DNA of 64,000 nt from an uncultured Clostridia bacterium. GTDB lineage: Bacteria; Bacillota; Clostridia; Oscillospirales; Acutalibacteraceae. Both the position numbers and the translations under genes were made by a program. The stretch lies in assembly GCA_937907605.1 (NCBI GenBank), contig CALCYI010000048.1:1-64000 (forward strand). The letters are read 5' to 3'. The notes under the pieces were generated by a model. The model had not been told where the DNA came from and made no database searches. It worked only from the letters and a program-made list of their open reading frames with translations. This document shows, piece by piece, positions 16,683 through 24,823 of this stretch (position 1 is the first letter of the stretch; every line of letters starts with the position of its first letter).

Positions 16683-18020
16683 TTACTTTTTTCTCGGTCC
16701 GTTGTATTCGTTTTCTTTCTGGAAAGCTGCAATCTTATCAATAACGCCGAGTACAACGTCAATTCCGTCGCCCACGGTTTCCGCCTCAAACCTCTCGGGC
16801 ATATCGCGGAAGGTGTGGTAGTAGTATGTAAGCATCGGATTCTGAGCCGCAAAGGTTACGGACTTTATACCCGCCCTCGTCATCGGCGTTGAATCGCAGC
16901 CGCCTACGGGGTTATGAATACAGTGGTTCGTTTTGCTGGGAACGGCAAGCTCGTCGAACGTATCCTTAAACATATTCTCAAGGTCTACGTCGAAGCGGCA
17001 GCCCTGCCAGTCGTCCTTAATAACAACCTCAAAGTATTCCTTATCAGCAACGGAGTCAATATTAATATTCCAAGCGTTTTTAATCAGCTCGTCGCCCTTG
17101 TGCTCCTGCGCAAAGAACATTGAGCCCCTGAGTCCGCTCTCCTCCGAGCCTACGTTAAGGTCAATAATACGGCAGTTTTCGGGAGCTTTGTCGGGATTCT
17201 CCTTGAAGTATTTAAGCACCTCGTAGGAAATCGCAATACCCGTAGCGTTGTCCATAGCGCCCCTTGAAGCATTTTTCCCGTTTGGGTCGCCCCACATAAT
17301 TACGAACCAGCAGCCGAAAGCGGTTACTGCGGGAAGGAAGTAAAGCACGGTCCTGAAGATGAGATAGGGCTTTGTCTGTGTAACGGTCATCGCCCATTCC
17401 GCGCCGACAACCTGCGAGAGCGAAAGCACGCACATAAAGATTGCCGCAAACGCCATAACGAAGTAGCATACCGCGCCGAAGCCTACCTTGCCGTAGGTCG
17501 CAATAAGTCCGATAATCGGCTTATTCTTATACTTATAGCCGTGCTCGCTGTGGCGCCAGGTCCAGCTTGTATCAGTGTGTCCCGAAAGAATAATTGTATA
17601 ATCCGCCTTTCCGCTTGCGGGCTCAAGAACTCCGTAGGAATTCTGTGAAATCGCCTGCGGGAAGAACATATCGAACCACGTCTTGTAAAGGAAACAGCTC
17701 ATAATAAGCCAGAATGTCGCAAGGAACGCGAAAACGCCTATCGGTATCCACAGCGGAGGTATTGCAAGCGCAAGATACGCAGAAAGGCTGATAATAAAGC
17801 CCGCCCAGCCCGCATATCCGAGCCCGCCGATACCCGAGCGCGGCGACACCGCGAACTCCTCCTTAACGGGTTTAACTCCGATAGCCCTGAGCTTCTCCGC
17901 CATATAGTCGTGGAACTTAGCCTCGCCCTCGGAGCCGGGAAGCCTCGGGCCTATTTTTTTTGCAGCGTCGTTAACTATCTCATACGCTTCGTCAGCATAT
18001 TTTCTGGTTTCTTCTCTCAT
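16683..18020 (-). CDS. M28-family zinc peptidase with inserted membrane segments
   Basis: The 445-residue protein keeps the two-zinc aminopeptidase signature: His148 and Asp150 in SGHTDTSW, Asp257 in GAMDNATG, the Glu pair at 293-294 in GSEESG, an Asp in NIDSV and a late His in YHTFRD. Hydrophobic stretches at about 68-112 and 178-243 add roughly four TM helices between catalytic segments, so the enzyme is membrane-embedded rather than secreted. Family members are aminopeptidases or carboxypeptidases; the substrate here is not known. The start at 18020 has a GGGAG site. Confidence 0.85.
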   Translation of the reverse strand: MREETRKYADEAYEIVNDAAKKIGPRLPGSEGEAKFHDYMAEKLRAIGVKPVKEEFAVSPRSGIGGLGYAGWAGFIISLSAYLALAIPPLWIPIGVFAFLATFWLIMSCFLYKTWFDMFFPQAISQNSYGVLEPASGKADYTIILSGHTDTSWTWRHSEHGYKYKNKPIIGLIATYGKVGFGAVCYFVMAFAAIFMCVLSLSQVVGAEWAMTVTQTKPYLIFRTVLYFLPAVTAFGCWFVIMWGDPNGKNASRGAMDNATGIAISYEVLKYFKENPDKAPENCRIIDLNVGSEESGLRGSMFFAQEHKGDELIKNAWNINIDSVADKEYFEVVIKDDWQGCRFDVDLENMFKDTFDELAVPSKTNHCIHNPVGGCDSTPMTRAGIKSVTFAAQNPMLTYYYHTFRDMPERFEAETVGDGIDVVLGVIDKIAAFQKENEYNGPRKK

Positions 18021-18089
18021 ACTTCTGCTCCCTTCAATTTAATTTTACAGTTATATTTTACACTTTAACACAAAGCTTTGCAAGAAAAA

Positions 18090-19328
18090 TTATGACAGGT
18101 GGTGGATAAACAGTCCCGAGAGCGGCTTCGGCTCGAACCAGGTCGACTTGGGCGGCATAATCTCGCCCGCGTCGGCGATGCTCATTAAATCCTCGATGGT
18201 CGTGGGATACATCGCAAAGGCGAGCACCATATCGTCGTTCACCCTTCTCTCAAGCTCCTTAAGTCCCCTGATACCGCCGATGAATTCAATCCTCGTGCTC
18301 GTTTTCGGGTTGTCTATATCAAGTATCGGGGTAAGGATATTGTTTTGAAGAATGGAAACATCAAGCTGTTCTACGGGGTTGTTCTTGTCGAAGGTACCCT
18401 CTTTAGCCTTAAGGGAGTACCACCTCTTACCGTAGTACATTGAAAAGCTGTGCTTTTCCTTCGGCGAGGCTGCTTTTTCTATCTCGCTTACCTCAAATTT
18501 TTCCTCTACTCTGCTAAGGAATTCTTCAAAGCTCAGCCCATTCAAATCCTTTACAACACGGTTGTAATCCATAATTTCAAGCTCTGAATCGGGATACGCA
18601 ATCGCAAGGAAGAAATTAAACTCCTCATTACCGCTGTAATCAGGATACTGTTCCCTTCTCTTTTGCGCAACCTTTACTGCCGAGGCGCAGCGGTGGTGAC
18701 CGTCGGCTATGTATAAGGACTCAACGCTTTCAAACGCCCTTTCAAGCTTTTTAATTAAGTCCTCGTCGTCGATAACCCATACGGTGTGGTAAACCTCTCC
18801 GCTTTTGAAATCGTATTCGGGCACGCGCTCCTTAACCCAGCGGTCAACGGTCGTGCCTATCTCCTTATCGCTTCGGTATGTCAGGAATATAGGCCCCGTG
18901 TTAGCGTTGCAGACATCAACGTGGTTAATCCTGTCGAGCTCCTTTTTTGCAAGGGTGTGCTCGTGCTTTTTGATAACGTTACTCAGGTAATCGTCAATCG
19001 CTGCACAGCCTACGAGTCCCGTCTGCGAGCGCCCCTTCATTACCTGGCGGTAAATATAAAACCTCGGCGACTCGTCCAAAACGAGCTTGCCCGCGTTTTC
19101 AAGGTTTATGAGGTTCTCCCTCGCCTTTTCGTAAACCTGCGGCGAGTACTGGTCAACCGACTCGTCAAGGTCTATCTGAGCCTTGTCAACGTGCAGGAAG
19201 GAGAGCGGATTTCCCTTAACCATTTCCCTCGCCTCCGCGGTGTTCATAACATCGTAGGGAAGCGCGGGGATTTTATCCTGATACCTTCTGTCTGGTCTGT
19301 ATGCGCAAAACGGTTTAAATACTGCCAT
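18090..19328 (-). CDS. DUF1015 family protein (COG4198)
   Basis: 412 residues with the family hallmarks: an N-terminal RPDRRYQDKIPALPYDV stretch, a KKHEHTL motif, and the ADGHHRCASA motif near the middle that resembles the nucleotide-binding core of ParB/SerK-like folds. In several Clostridia this family sits beside serC and serA. Here it is in the same window, about 11.3 kb past serC, with a separate promoter. A link to serine metabolism, for example as a serine kinase-like enzyme, is an inference from neighbourhood and fold only. Confidence 0.85.
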   Translation of the reverse strand: MAVFKPFCAYRPDRRYQDKIPALPYDVMNTAEAREMVKGNPLSFLHVDKAQIDLDESVDQYSPQVYEKARENLINLENAGKLVLDESPRFYIYRQVMKGRSQTGLVGCAAIDDYLSNVIKKHEHTLAKKELDRINHVDVCNANTGPIFLTYRSDKEIGTTVDRWVKERVPEYDFKSGEVYHTVWVIDDEDLIKKLERAFESVESLYIADGHHRCASAVKVAQKRREQYPDYSGNEEFNFFLAIAYPDSELEIMDYNRVVKDLNGLSFEEFLSRVEEKFEVSEIEKAASPKEKHSFSMYYGKRWYSLKAKEGTFDKNNPVEQLDVSILQNNILTPILDIDNPKTSTRIEFIGGIRGLKELERRVNDDMVLAFAMYPTTIEDLMSIADAGEIMPPKSTWFEPKPLSGLFIHHLS

Positions 19329-19359
19329 ATTCTACCTCTCAATTAATAATACAAAAAAT

Positions 19360-19388
19360 ATTATATTACTTTGGGGTAATATTGTAAA
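19360..19388 (-). promoter_or_regulatory. Promoter for the DUF1015 gene
   Basis: Minus strand TTTACA (19383-19388), 17-base spacer, TATAAT (19360-19365). It lies directly after the last gene of the phage cluster; no terminator is visible between them. Confidence 0.65.
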
Positions 19389-19394
19389 GGAAAA

Positions 19395-19871
19395 TTATCT
19401 GAAAGCTATATAAATATATGTCGCACCCGACTGGTTAAAGCTCCTGTATTCAGTACCCGATACAGCCGTTGCGGACTGAATTACCGTAAGCGTGCTTCCG
19501 CTGAGAGTAACTCCTACCGTCGAGCCTCTTTTTGAAAAGAGCGCAAAGTAGTTGTAATCCGCTTTGTTGTTGTAGTCATTTACCGAGGGGAAATATCCGC
19601 TTGCAAATACTATTCCCCATGTAGGCTCAAAGCCGCAGCTGAGCTCAACGCTCCTCGAGGCGCTGCCGTTGCCCGTATAGCTTCCTATGTAGTACGGATT
19701 TTCCCATACCTCCTTCTCCTGAGCCGTGGCGTGAGCCTCGCTGTCCTGAACGTGCTCGCTTATAATGCTGTCAATAATGCTGTTGTCCCTGTTGAAGTCC
19801 TCCCTGCTCGGAATATCGCTTCCAATCCAGGAGTTAAGCTCCAGCGCGGGCGTTTTATTAGTGCTGCTCAA
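19395..19871 (-). CDS. Phage tail fibre/collar-type protein
   Basis: Most likely starts at TTG 19871, 8 bases after an AAGGAG site; an in-frame GTG at 19880 lies inside that site and is rejected. The 158 residues have an N-terminal LNSWIGSDIPSREDFNRDNSIID segment typical of clostridial prophage baseplate-attached fibres, then a Ser/Gly/Thr-rich beta domain (about 65-158) probably forming the receptor-binding tip. It is short for a fibre. It overlaps the end of the XkdU-like gene by 14 bases and is last in the cluster. Confidence 0.65.
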   Translation of the reverse strand: MSSTNKTPALELNSWIGSDIPSREDFNRDNSIIDSIISEHVQDSEAHATAQEKEVWENPYYIGSYTGNGSASRSVELSCGFEPTWGIVFASGYFPSVNDYNNKADYNYFALFSKRGSTVGVTLSGSTLTVIQSATAVSGTEYRSFNQSGATYIYIAFR

Positions 19872-20391
19872 ATGTGTCACTCCTTAAGGTATCTAATATA
19901 TCAAACGGAAGGCACAGCCTGTCGTACTGTGAAAAGTTAAAGCCCGTCGCCTCCCATAAATCAAAGGTCATACCCTCGCCGTCGGCAATCGCTCTGCGCC
20001 CGAGGGGCGAAAAGCCCTTCAGGAAAACGGAGAGCTCAAAAAGCCTGTCAGCGTCGATACCCTCTATCACTACCGTATCTCCGCTTACGGTTATATCCTC
20101 CGCGTTCGTAAGCGAGAACTCCTCGTCAAAATCTTCGGCGGTCAGCATTGAAGGCTCATACGAGGCTCTGCGCCGTATCAGCTCTCTCAGCCTTTCTCTG
20201 CCGTACCTGCTTGAATCAAGCGCAAAAAGCTCCGCAAGCCTTTCAATTCCCGCGTCCTCGCTGAGGATACCCTCCGCCTGCTCGAGCGAATCCCTTATTA
20301 GCTCCATGCCAGCAGCGTATGCGTATATTTCCGCGTCGTTAATTCCGCCCGAAGCGAAACTGAGCGAAGCCTTTTCAAGCAGGCTTTTCAT
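19858..20391 (-). CDS. XkdU/YmfQ-like baseplate protein (DUF2313 type)
   Basis: 177 residues, directly after the gpJ homologue, as in PBSX and Mu-like phages. The N-terminal helical half (about 1-80, with RRRASYEPS) is followed by a beta-rich C-terminal half ending GFNFSQYDRLCLPFDILDTL, a recurring motif in this family. The ATG at 20391 has only AAGG next to it; the frame is open a little further (to an ATT with a GGGGTG site), so the true start may be up to six codons upstream. Confidence 0.65.
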   Translation of the reverse strand: MKSLLEKASLSFASGGINDAEIYAYAAGMELIRDSLEQAEGILSEDAGIERLAELFALDSSRYGRERLRELIRRRASYEPSMLTAEDFDEEFSLTNAEDITVSGDTVVIEGIDADRLFELSVFLKGFSPLGRRAIADGEGMTFDLWEATGFNFSQYDRLCLPFDILDTLRSDTFEQH

Positions 20392-20404
20392 CCTTTCGTA
20401 CTCG

Positions 20405-21460
20405 CTATGAATGGCAAATCACCCCTATCTCCGAGGGCAGAAGGTAACTGCCGTACCCCGCGTAAACGATACCGCCCGTCGCGCTCGGGCTCGTAACGTC
20501 GGCGTATTCAACACCGTCGATATTCGATATAACGCAGGCGAGCTTCTGTAGGTTGAGCCCCGCACCGATTTTTACCTCGGTTGCGAATTTTTCAACCGTT
20601 TCTTTTATATTATCCTCAAGCGCGCTCATATCCGCCGCCGAGCATACCGCTTCAACGTCGAGTGAAATTTCAACGGGCGTGAGCGCCCTAATGCTTATTT
20701 CCATATCGAGCAGCTCGGCAAGCTTTAAGCACTTGTAAATGTATCCCGTCAGCGCGGAAGATACGGAGTCGGTTTTGGTTCTCACCATAACCGTTATACT
20801 CTCACCGCTGCTGAAAACATTACAATCAAGCACCTCGTCGCTTCTCATAATAAGCTGTCTTACCGACTCTCCCGAAAAGCCCGTCGGTATTACCGAGCAC
20901 GCCTCAGAGAGCCTGTCCCTGAGCGCGCGGTCGCTCTCCTCGTCATAACCGCCGCGAAACGCAGCCGCGTTTGTAACTCCGCTTACGTAAAGCGGCGGAT
21001 TTACCATAACGCTTACCGTACCCGCAGCCGTATTATACCTCGCGCCGTCCTCGCAAGCCTCGGCGTTTACGGTACATTCGGTATCACCCGCTAAAATAAG
21101 CCCCTCCTCAGTAGTAACGTACTGAATAAACGGCTTTGAGCTTACGGAGCAAAGCGTGCCCTCGGGTACCGAAATATCGCTCTCATACGCCGTATCAAGA
21201 TAAAAGGTAAGCTGACCGAGCGCTTTAGCGCTCTGCTTTCTCTCTATCCCGAAAAGCGCCGCATGGAAGTCGAGATATTCCCCGGAGGAGAGCTGCGGAA
21301 TCGCCTGTTTAAGCACGAATTCGCTCCTGCACCAGAGCGAGTAAAGCTCGCTCGCCACGCACTCAAAGCGCACCGAAAGGTCGCTGAGGGCGTCAACGTC
21401 GCGTCCCGTTTTTTCAAAAAAAGCGCTCTTCATAGCGCTAAGTATTCCGTCATATGTCAC
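20405..21460 (-). CDS. Baseplate J-like protein (gpJ/XkdT)
   Basis: 351 residues with the family's order: an N-terminal helical region (LDFHAALFGIERK), a beta domain with VPEGTLCS, FRGGYDEESDRALRDRL near the centre, and PTGFSGESVRQL. A C-terminal repeat of alpha/beta segments forms the wedge. In contractile phages gpJ builds the baseplate wedge arms. It overlaps the upstream XkdS-like gene by 11 bases. Confidence 0.85.
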   Translation of the reverse strand: MTYDGILSAMKSAFFEKTGRDVDALSDLSVRFECVASELYSLWCRSEFVLKQAIPQLSSGEYLDFHAALFGIERKQSAKALGQLTFYLDTAYESDISVPEGTLCSVSSKPFIQYVTTEEGLILAGDTECTVNAEACEDGARYNTAAGTVSVMVNPPLYVSGVTNAAAFRGGYDEESDRALRDRLSEACSVIPTGFSGESVRQLIMRSDEVLDCNVFSSGESITVMVRTKTDSVSSALTGYIYKCLKLAELLDMEISIRALTPVEISLDVEAVCSAADMSALEDNIKETVEKFATEVKIGAGLNLQKLACVISNIDGVEYADVTSPSATGGIVYAGYGSYLLPSEIGVICHS

Positions 21461-21776
21461 TCAGTTCCACCTCGTATTCCCTCCTGTTAATCATCAGCTT
21501 TAACACTGTACCGTCCTGAGCGCTCCTCACCCCGACGGCATAGACACCGTCGAGTCCGTCAAGCGCCTGATTTGCAAAGGCGAGCGCCCACTGCTCATAC
21601 GGCTCGGTATTAATATCCTTGATGAACGAGCCGAAATTCTTATTCGGATAGAATTTCCTTCGCCTCGCCTTGATATTTAATATTGCTCTGCCGAGCATTT
21701 CCTCATAGTAATCCTCGGTGACTATTCCCCCGTCGGCATTAAAGGCATAGTCGCCGTTAATAAGTTTATAGTTCAG
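21450..21776 (-). CDS. XkdS-like (DUF2634/gp25-type) baseplate wedge protein, probable CTG start
   Basis: The first ATG in this frame (21698) would give only 82 residues and drop a clearly coding N-terminus (NGDYAFNADGGIVTEDYYEE). Reading back, the frame is open to the overlap with the gpV gene, where a GGGGGTG site stands 7 bases before a CTG at 21776. That start gives 108 residues, the normal length for gp25/XkdS proteins. Non-ATG initiation is inferred. The gene overlaps the gpV gene by 11 bases and gpJ by 11 bases, typical of this baseplate operon. Confidence 0.65.
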   Translation of the reverse strand: MNYKLINGDYAFNADGGIVTEDYYEEMLGRAILNIKARRRKFYPNKNFGSFIKDINTEPYEQWALAFANQALDGLDGVYAVGVRSAQDGTVLKLMINRREYEVELSDI

Positions 21777-22128
21777 TAAGAATCACCCCCGCGCTGTTCA
21801 TAAACGGCTGTCCGTTAAGGTAAATACAGCCATCGTTTGCGAGCTTTATGCTCGCGCCGCCTCTTGATTTTATCATTATTTCGCCGGCTTCAAGTCCCTC
21901 GCCCTTCATTATCGTTCCGAGCGCCGCCTGTCCCTCTGAGCAGGGTATGAGCATTACCTCCTCGCCCGTAGGCGCGGCGCAGGAATACCCGTACGGCGCA
22001 TACTGTATAAGGCTTCTTGAGTTAAGCGAGGCGCCGGCTTCAAGGGCGGTGGGCGAGGAAATGGTTATCCTGCCCTTTTCCGCCTTCTGATTTTCCGTCT
22101 TGTGCGACAGCTTTCTGCTAATCCACAT
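21766..22128 (-). CDS. Baseplate spike protein (gpV/XkdR-like)
   Basis: Start ATG 22128 has an AGGAGATTAC site and lies in the last codons of the XkdQ-like gene; the longer frame to 22230 is out of register with that gene. 120 residues: an OB-like N-terminal part (about 15-60), then EIMIKSRGGASIKLANDGCIYLNG, the repeat-like strand pattern of phage spike proteins. It is expected to cap the tail tube end, yet no tube gene is present here. Confidence 0.65.
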   Translation of the reverse strand: MWISRKLSHKTENQKAEKGRITISSPTALEAGASLNSRSLIQYAPYGYSCAAPTGEEVMLIPCSEGQAALGTIMKGEGLEAGEIMIKSRGGASIKLANDGCIYLNGQPFMNSAGVILTEL

Positions 22129-23071
22129 ATGTAATCTCCTTAAGCTCGGTTTCTTTAGTGAGGGTATATACGGTTTTCTCCCCGTTTTTATCAAAGGAGG
22201 TGCAGATGGACGAGATATAGTATCCCTCAAGCCTTCCGAACCTGTCGCTTTCGTACTCCGCTATGTCGTATATAGCTCCGCCGCCCGCGCCGCTCACGGT
22301 GATTTTAAAGAGCATATAGCCCCTTGCGGACTCTTTGAGCATTCTTTTGAGCGTACTGCTTCTCTGCCATTCGGGGAACGAGGATAGGTTGAGCTTCTTA
22401 CTCCTTTTTATTCCCGTATCGGTAAAGCGTCTGCTTTGCATATGGTATCTGTATCCGTCTGCGTCATAGAGCTTGCAGTCAAGCCTTGAAATAACGTCGC
22501 CCCTGCTGATAACGCGCCTTTCGGATATAACGCTTTCCCTGTCAATGCAAAAGGCTCCGCTTCCGTCGGCAAGAGTTATCTTCATATCGGAAGTCACGGT
22601 AATATTACGCCCTGCTGAAAAGCTTACGAGGTCGTTTATCGCCGCATAGCAGGACGTACCCTTTTGTACGAGGTAGCTTCCCCTCGCGCTGTAATCGGTA
22701 AGCGAAAACTTAAACCCGAGCGGCTTTGCGTTAATAAGGTACATTGCCCTTGCCGTCGGTGAATTGTATTCACCGGGCTCAGCCTCGTTATCTACGAGAA
22801 GGCACGCCGCAGAGCGCGCGTAAATAAACGCCCTGTATCCGTTTTCACCGTATTCCTCACGCTGAGTATCTGCGTATCCGAAAAAGACCTTTTTATCGCC
22901 CCTGTAAGCGAATACCCTGTCGATTTCTCCGAGGCTTGAGTCGGTATAAAAGCTCAGCCTCAGCCCGTCGCAGGGAGCGTCCGCGTCCCTCACAAGCTCG
23001 TAGGAGATAAGCTCCTTTATTTCGTAAAGCTGCGAGTCCGTGCCGTATAGCTCAAATCTCATCTCAGCCAT
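22118..23071 (-). CDS. XkdQ/gpD-like baseplate hub protein
   Basis: 317 residues placed between the LysM protein and the gpV gene, as xkdQ is in PBSX. The N-terminal domain (RFELYGTDSQLYEI) and the central beta-barrel segments (VFFGYADTQREEY, YSARGSYLVQKGTSCYAAINDL) match the T4 gp27-type hub fold of this family. The ATG at 23071 lies 13 bases inside the LysM gene. Confidence 0.7.
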   Translation of the reverse strand: MAEMRFELYGTDSQLYEIKELISYELVRDADAPCDGLRLSFYTDSSLGEIDRVFAYRGDKKVFFGYADTQREEYGENGYRAFIYARSAACLLVDNEAEPGEYNSPTARAMYLINAKPLGFKFSLTDYSARGSYLVQKGTSCYAAINDLVSFSAGRNITVTSDMKITLADGSGAFCIDRESVISERRVISRGDVISRLDCKLYDADGYRYHMQSRRFTDTGIKRSKKLNLSSFPEWQRSSTLKRMLKESARGYMLFKITVSGAGGGAIYDIAEYESDRFGRLEGYYISSICTSFDKNGEKTVYTLTKETELKEITYVD

Positions 23072-23574
23072 ATTCTGTCGCCCTCATTCACCGAAAATAA
23101 ATCCTTAAAACCGTTAAGCGCAAAAAGCTCCTCAATAGGAATTTCGCATCTGTTTGCAATATCGTAGAGGTTTTCGCCCTGCAAGGCGTAGGTATAGCCG
23201 AAGCTGTGCCTGCTCCTTTTTGCGCAGTACTCCTCCTCAAATTCAAAGCTGAATTCAATACAGTTTTTGTCAGCCCTCGAGGAGAGCTTCAGCGCTTTGA
23301 AAAACATTCTCATCGGAGGAAAGGCGGGCGAAAAAAGATACGCGCTGCTCTCCTCTCTGAAAATTCTCATAAGCCTGTTAGCCTGCTCGGGCGCGCCGTC
23401 GCCGCTGAGTATGCCAGCGCCGCTTATCACGGTAGGGTTAAAGCAGATTTCCTGAACCCTCGCGCCTCTTTTGATTATCGGCGCTGCCGCCGTTTTCTTT
23501 GAAAGCTCAATCTCAAGGCTCTGTGAATTCACGGGGAACTCAAAGCCCTTGTAGCTCATTTTTATACTTTTCAT
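23059..23574 (-). CDS. LysM-containing baseplate/tail protein (XkdP-like)
   Basis: 171 residues. The N-terminal part (about 1-115) resembles phage proteins that adapt the tail to the hub. The C-terminal 45 residues are a LysM domain (YALQGENLYDIANRC...LFALNG, ending VNEGDRIWLR) that would bind peptidoglycan or act as a structural adaptor. The start ATG shares a base with the stop of a tiny upstream reading frame (TGATG). In PBSX this gene follows the tape measure gene; here it follows the connector module directly. Confidence 0.75.
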   Translation of the reverse strand: MKSIKMSYKGFEFPVNSQSLEIELSKKTAAAPIIKRGARVQEICFNPTVISGAGILSGDGAPEQANRLMRIFREESSAYLFSPAFPPMRMFFKALKLSSRADKNCIEFSFEFEEEYCAKRSRHSFGYTYALQGENLYDIANRCEIPIEELFALNGFKDLFSVNEGDRIWLR

Positions 23575-23645
23575 CACTCGTCACCGCCTACAAAGCCGTC
23601 ATACCGTCTTGAATCGAGGAAAAGGTAATCGCTCACTTCCTCCAT
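23574..23645 (-). pseudogene. Residual micro-ORF at the presumed tail-gene deletion point
   Basis: Only 23 residues from an ATG at 23645 (or about 28 from an ATT at 23660 with an AAGGA site). Its stop is coupled by overlap to the LysM gene start, which suggests it is the C-terminal end of a once longer gene that preceded xkdP. I cannot assign the family. It could also be a genuine very small gene. Confidence 0.35.
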
Positions 23646-23667
23646 ATATTCAAGATTAATATTTTCC

Positions 23668-24090
23668 TTATCCCTGCTGTCCGTCGCGCTCTCCTCCCTT
23701 AAAGTCAATTTCTCCACTGAAGGAAAAGGCGCAGCCCAGCCTGAAGCAGTCGAGCGCGTCCGCGCGCTCGATTTCACCGAGCTTTATCCTAACGGGGCTC
23801 AGGGCAAGCATAGCGTTTATCACCCTTTCGGCAATATCGTACGCCGCGGGCGAGCCGAGGGGCTGCGGGAGGTAAATCTCCGCCGATACAGTGTATTCGC
23901 CGAAGTACCTTTCCTCCCCTATCTCAGCCGCTCCACCGTCAAGCCCTGCGGGAGATACCGCGATTATGGGCTTTGTAAGCCGCGTCGGCTTTTTTGCATA
24001 GGGATACGCGAGAATAATATAGCACTCGCTTAAACCGTCGCTGCCCTTTAAAAGATTGACAATCTCCTCACATTCAGAGCGTAAATACAT
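23668..24090 (-). CDS. Putative neck/tail-terminator protein
   Basis: Start ATG 24090 has a GGAGG site at 6 bases and overlaps the preceding gene by 17 bases, so the longer frame to 24126 is rejected. 140 residues of alternating helices and strands (ECYIILAYPYAKKPTRLTKPI, YFGEYTVSAEIYLP). Size and place after the head-closure gene fit tail-terminator/neck proteins of PBSX-like phages (XkdI/XkdJ position). Identification is by position more than by motif. Confidence 0.5.
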   Translation of the reverse strand: MYLRSECEEIVNLLKGSDGLSECYIILAYPYAKKPTRLTKPIIAVSPAGLDGGAAEIGEERYFGEYTVSAEIYLPQPLGSPAAYDIAERVINAMLALSPVRIKLGEIERADALDCFRLGCAFSFSGEIDFKGGERDGQQG

Positions 24091-24430
24091 CCTCTTCCTC
24101 CCAGATTCTTTTAAGTATACCTTCAAAGTATACGACTTCGCCGGCGGCTTCTATTGCGTCGCTTCGTACAAGCATATACCGCTTTCCTCCGAAGCCGAAC
24201 CAAGCCGAATCGGAGAGCGCCGTAATATCGAAATCCGCAGGTCCTATATATGTATAGTAATCGTCGTAGTACTGTCCCGCTTTGTCGGAATTATCCTCAA
24301 AAAGCGTTTTTGTCTTTCGCCTCCTGCTTTCGATTACCGCCCATACTCTCCGGCTATTTCCGTTATCGTTTACATCAACCGCCTGTCCGTACTGCCTGAG
24401 GTTGTCCTTTATTATTCTTTTATAGTACAA
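24074..24430 (-). CDS. Head-closure/connector protein (XkdH-like position)
   Basis: 118 residues from a TTG, the only start available after an upstream in-frame stop. Small beta-barrel-type sequence (VWAVIESRRRKTKTLF, YYTYIGPADFDI, RYMLVRSDAIEAAGEVVYFEGIL) resembling head-closure proteins that seal the portal. It sits between the gp6-like connector and the putative neck protein. Confidence 0.55.
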   Translation of the reverse strand: MYYKRIIKDNLRQYGQAVDVNDNGNSRRVWAVIESRRRKTKTLFEDNSDKAGQYYDDYYTYIGPADFDITALSDSAWFGFGGKRYMLVRSDAIEAAGEVVYFEGILKRIWEEEDVFTL

Positions 24431-24475
24431 GTTATCATCATATCCTTATCCCTCTTTCCACCCTACCCGTATAAC

Positions 24476-24820
24476 TTAAACGCTTCTGAACACGAAGCCG
24501 CTGTCCTTAATAATATCCCTGCAGTCCGAAAGCGCGTTTTCATATGCTCTTTCGGCGTTTTTTACTGCCTCGCCGTTCATCGAAAAGCTGACGTCGCCCG
24601 CCTTGAACGAGGTCACGCCGTCGCCGTATTTATAAAGCGAGATTTCGTACGCCGCCTTAGCAGCAGTAAGCATAATGCCCTTGTCGCTTTCGGAGTCGGT
24701 AAGCATATCCTTTACCGCCTGAGCGGCGTTTTCAATTATTAAGCCGTAGCCCTCAAGCTCGCTTTCGCTAAGTCCCGTAAGGTCGCTGACGGCTTTTTTT
24801 ACTCTTTCGCTGCAGAGCAT
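24476..24820 (-). CDS. Head-tail connector protein (gp6-like)
   Basis: 114 residues, almost all helical, with the pattern of HK97 gp6/YqbG connectors: LTGLSESELEGYGLIIENAAQAV, then ISLYKYGDGVTSFKAGDVSF. Directly follows the capsid gene (4-base gap), the expected position for the adaptor that docks under the portal. Confidence 0.65.
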   Translation of the reverse strand: MLCSERVKKAVSDLTGLSESELEGYGLIIENAAQAVKDMLTDSESDKGIMLTAAKAAYEISLYKYGDGVTSFKAGDVSFSMNGEAVKNAERAYENALSDCRDIIKDSGFVFRSV

Positions 24821-24823
24821 GGC

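Noticed and set aside
19329..19394. Possible att site at the left end of the phage cluster
   Set aside because: No matching direct repeat was found near the other end (29.9-30.2 kb) and no tRNA lies there.
24056..24742. Plus-strand 228-residue frame across phage connector genes
   Set aside because: Spans three overlapping minus-strand genes and has no ribosome binding site or known domain.
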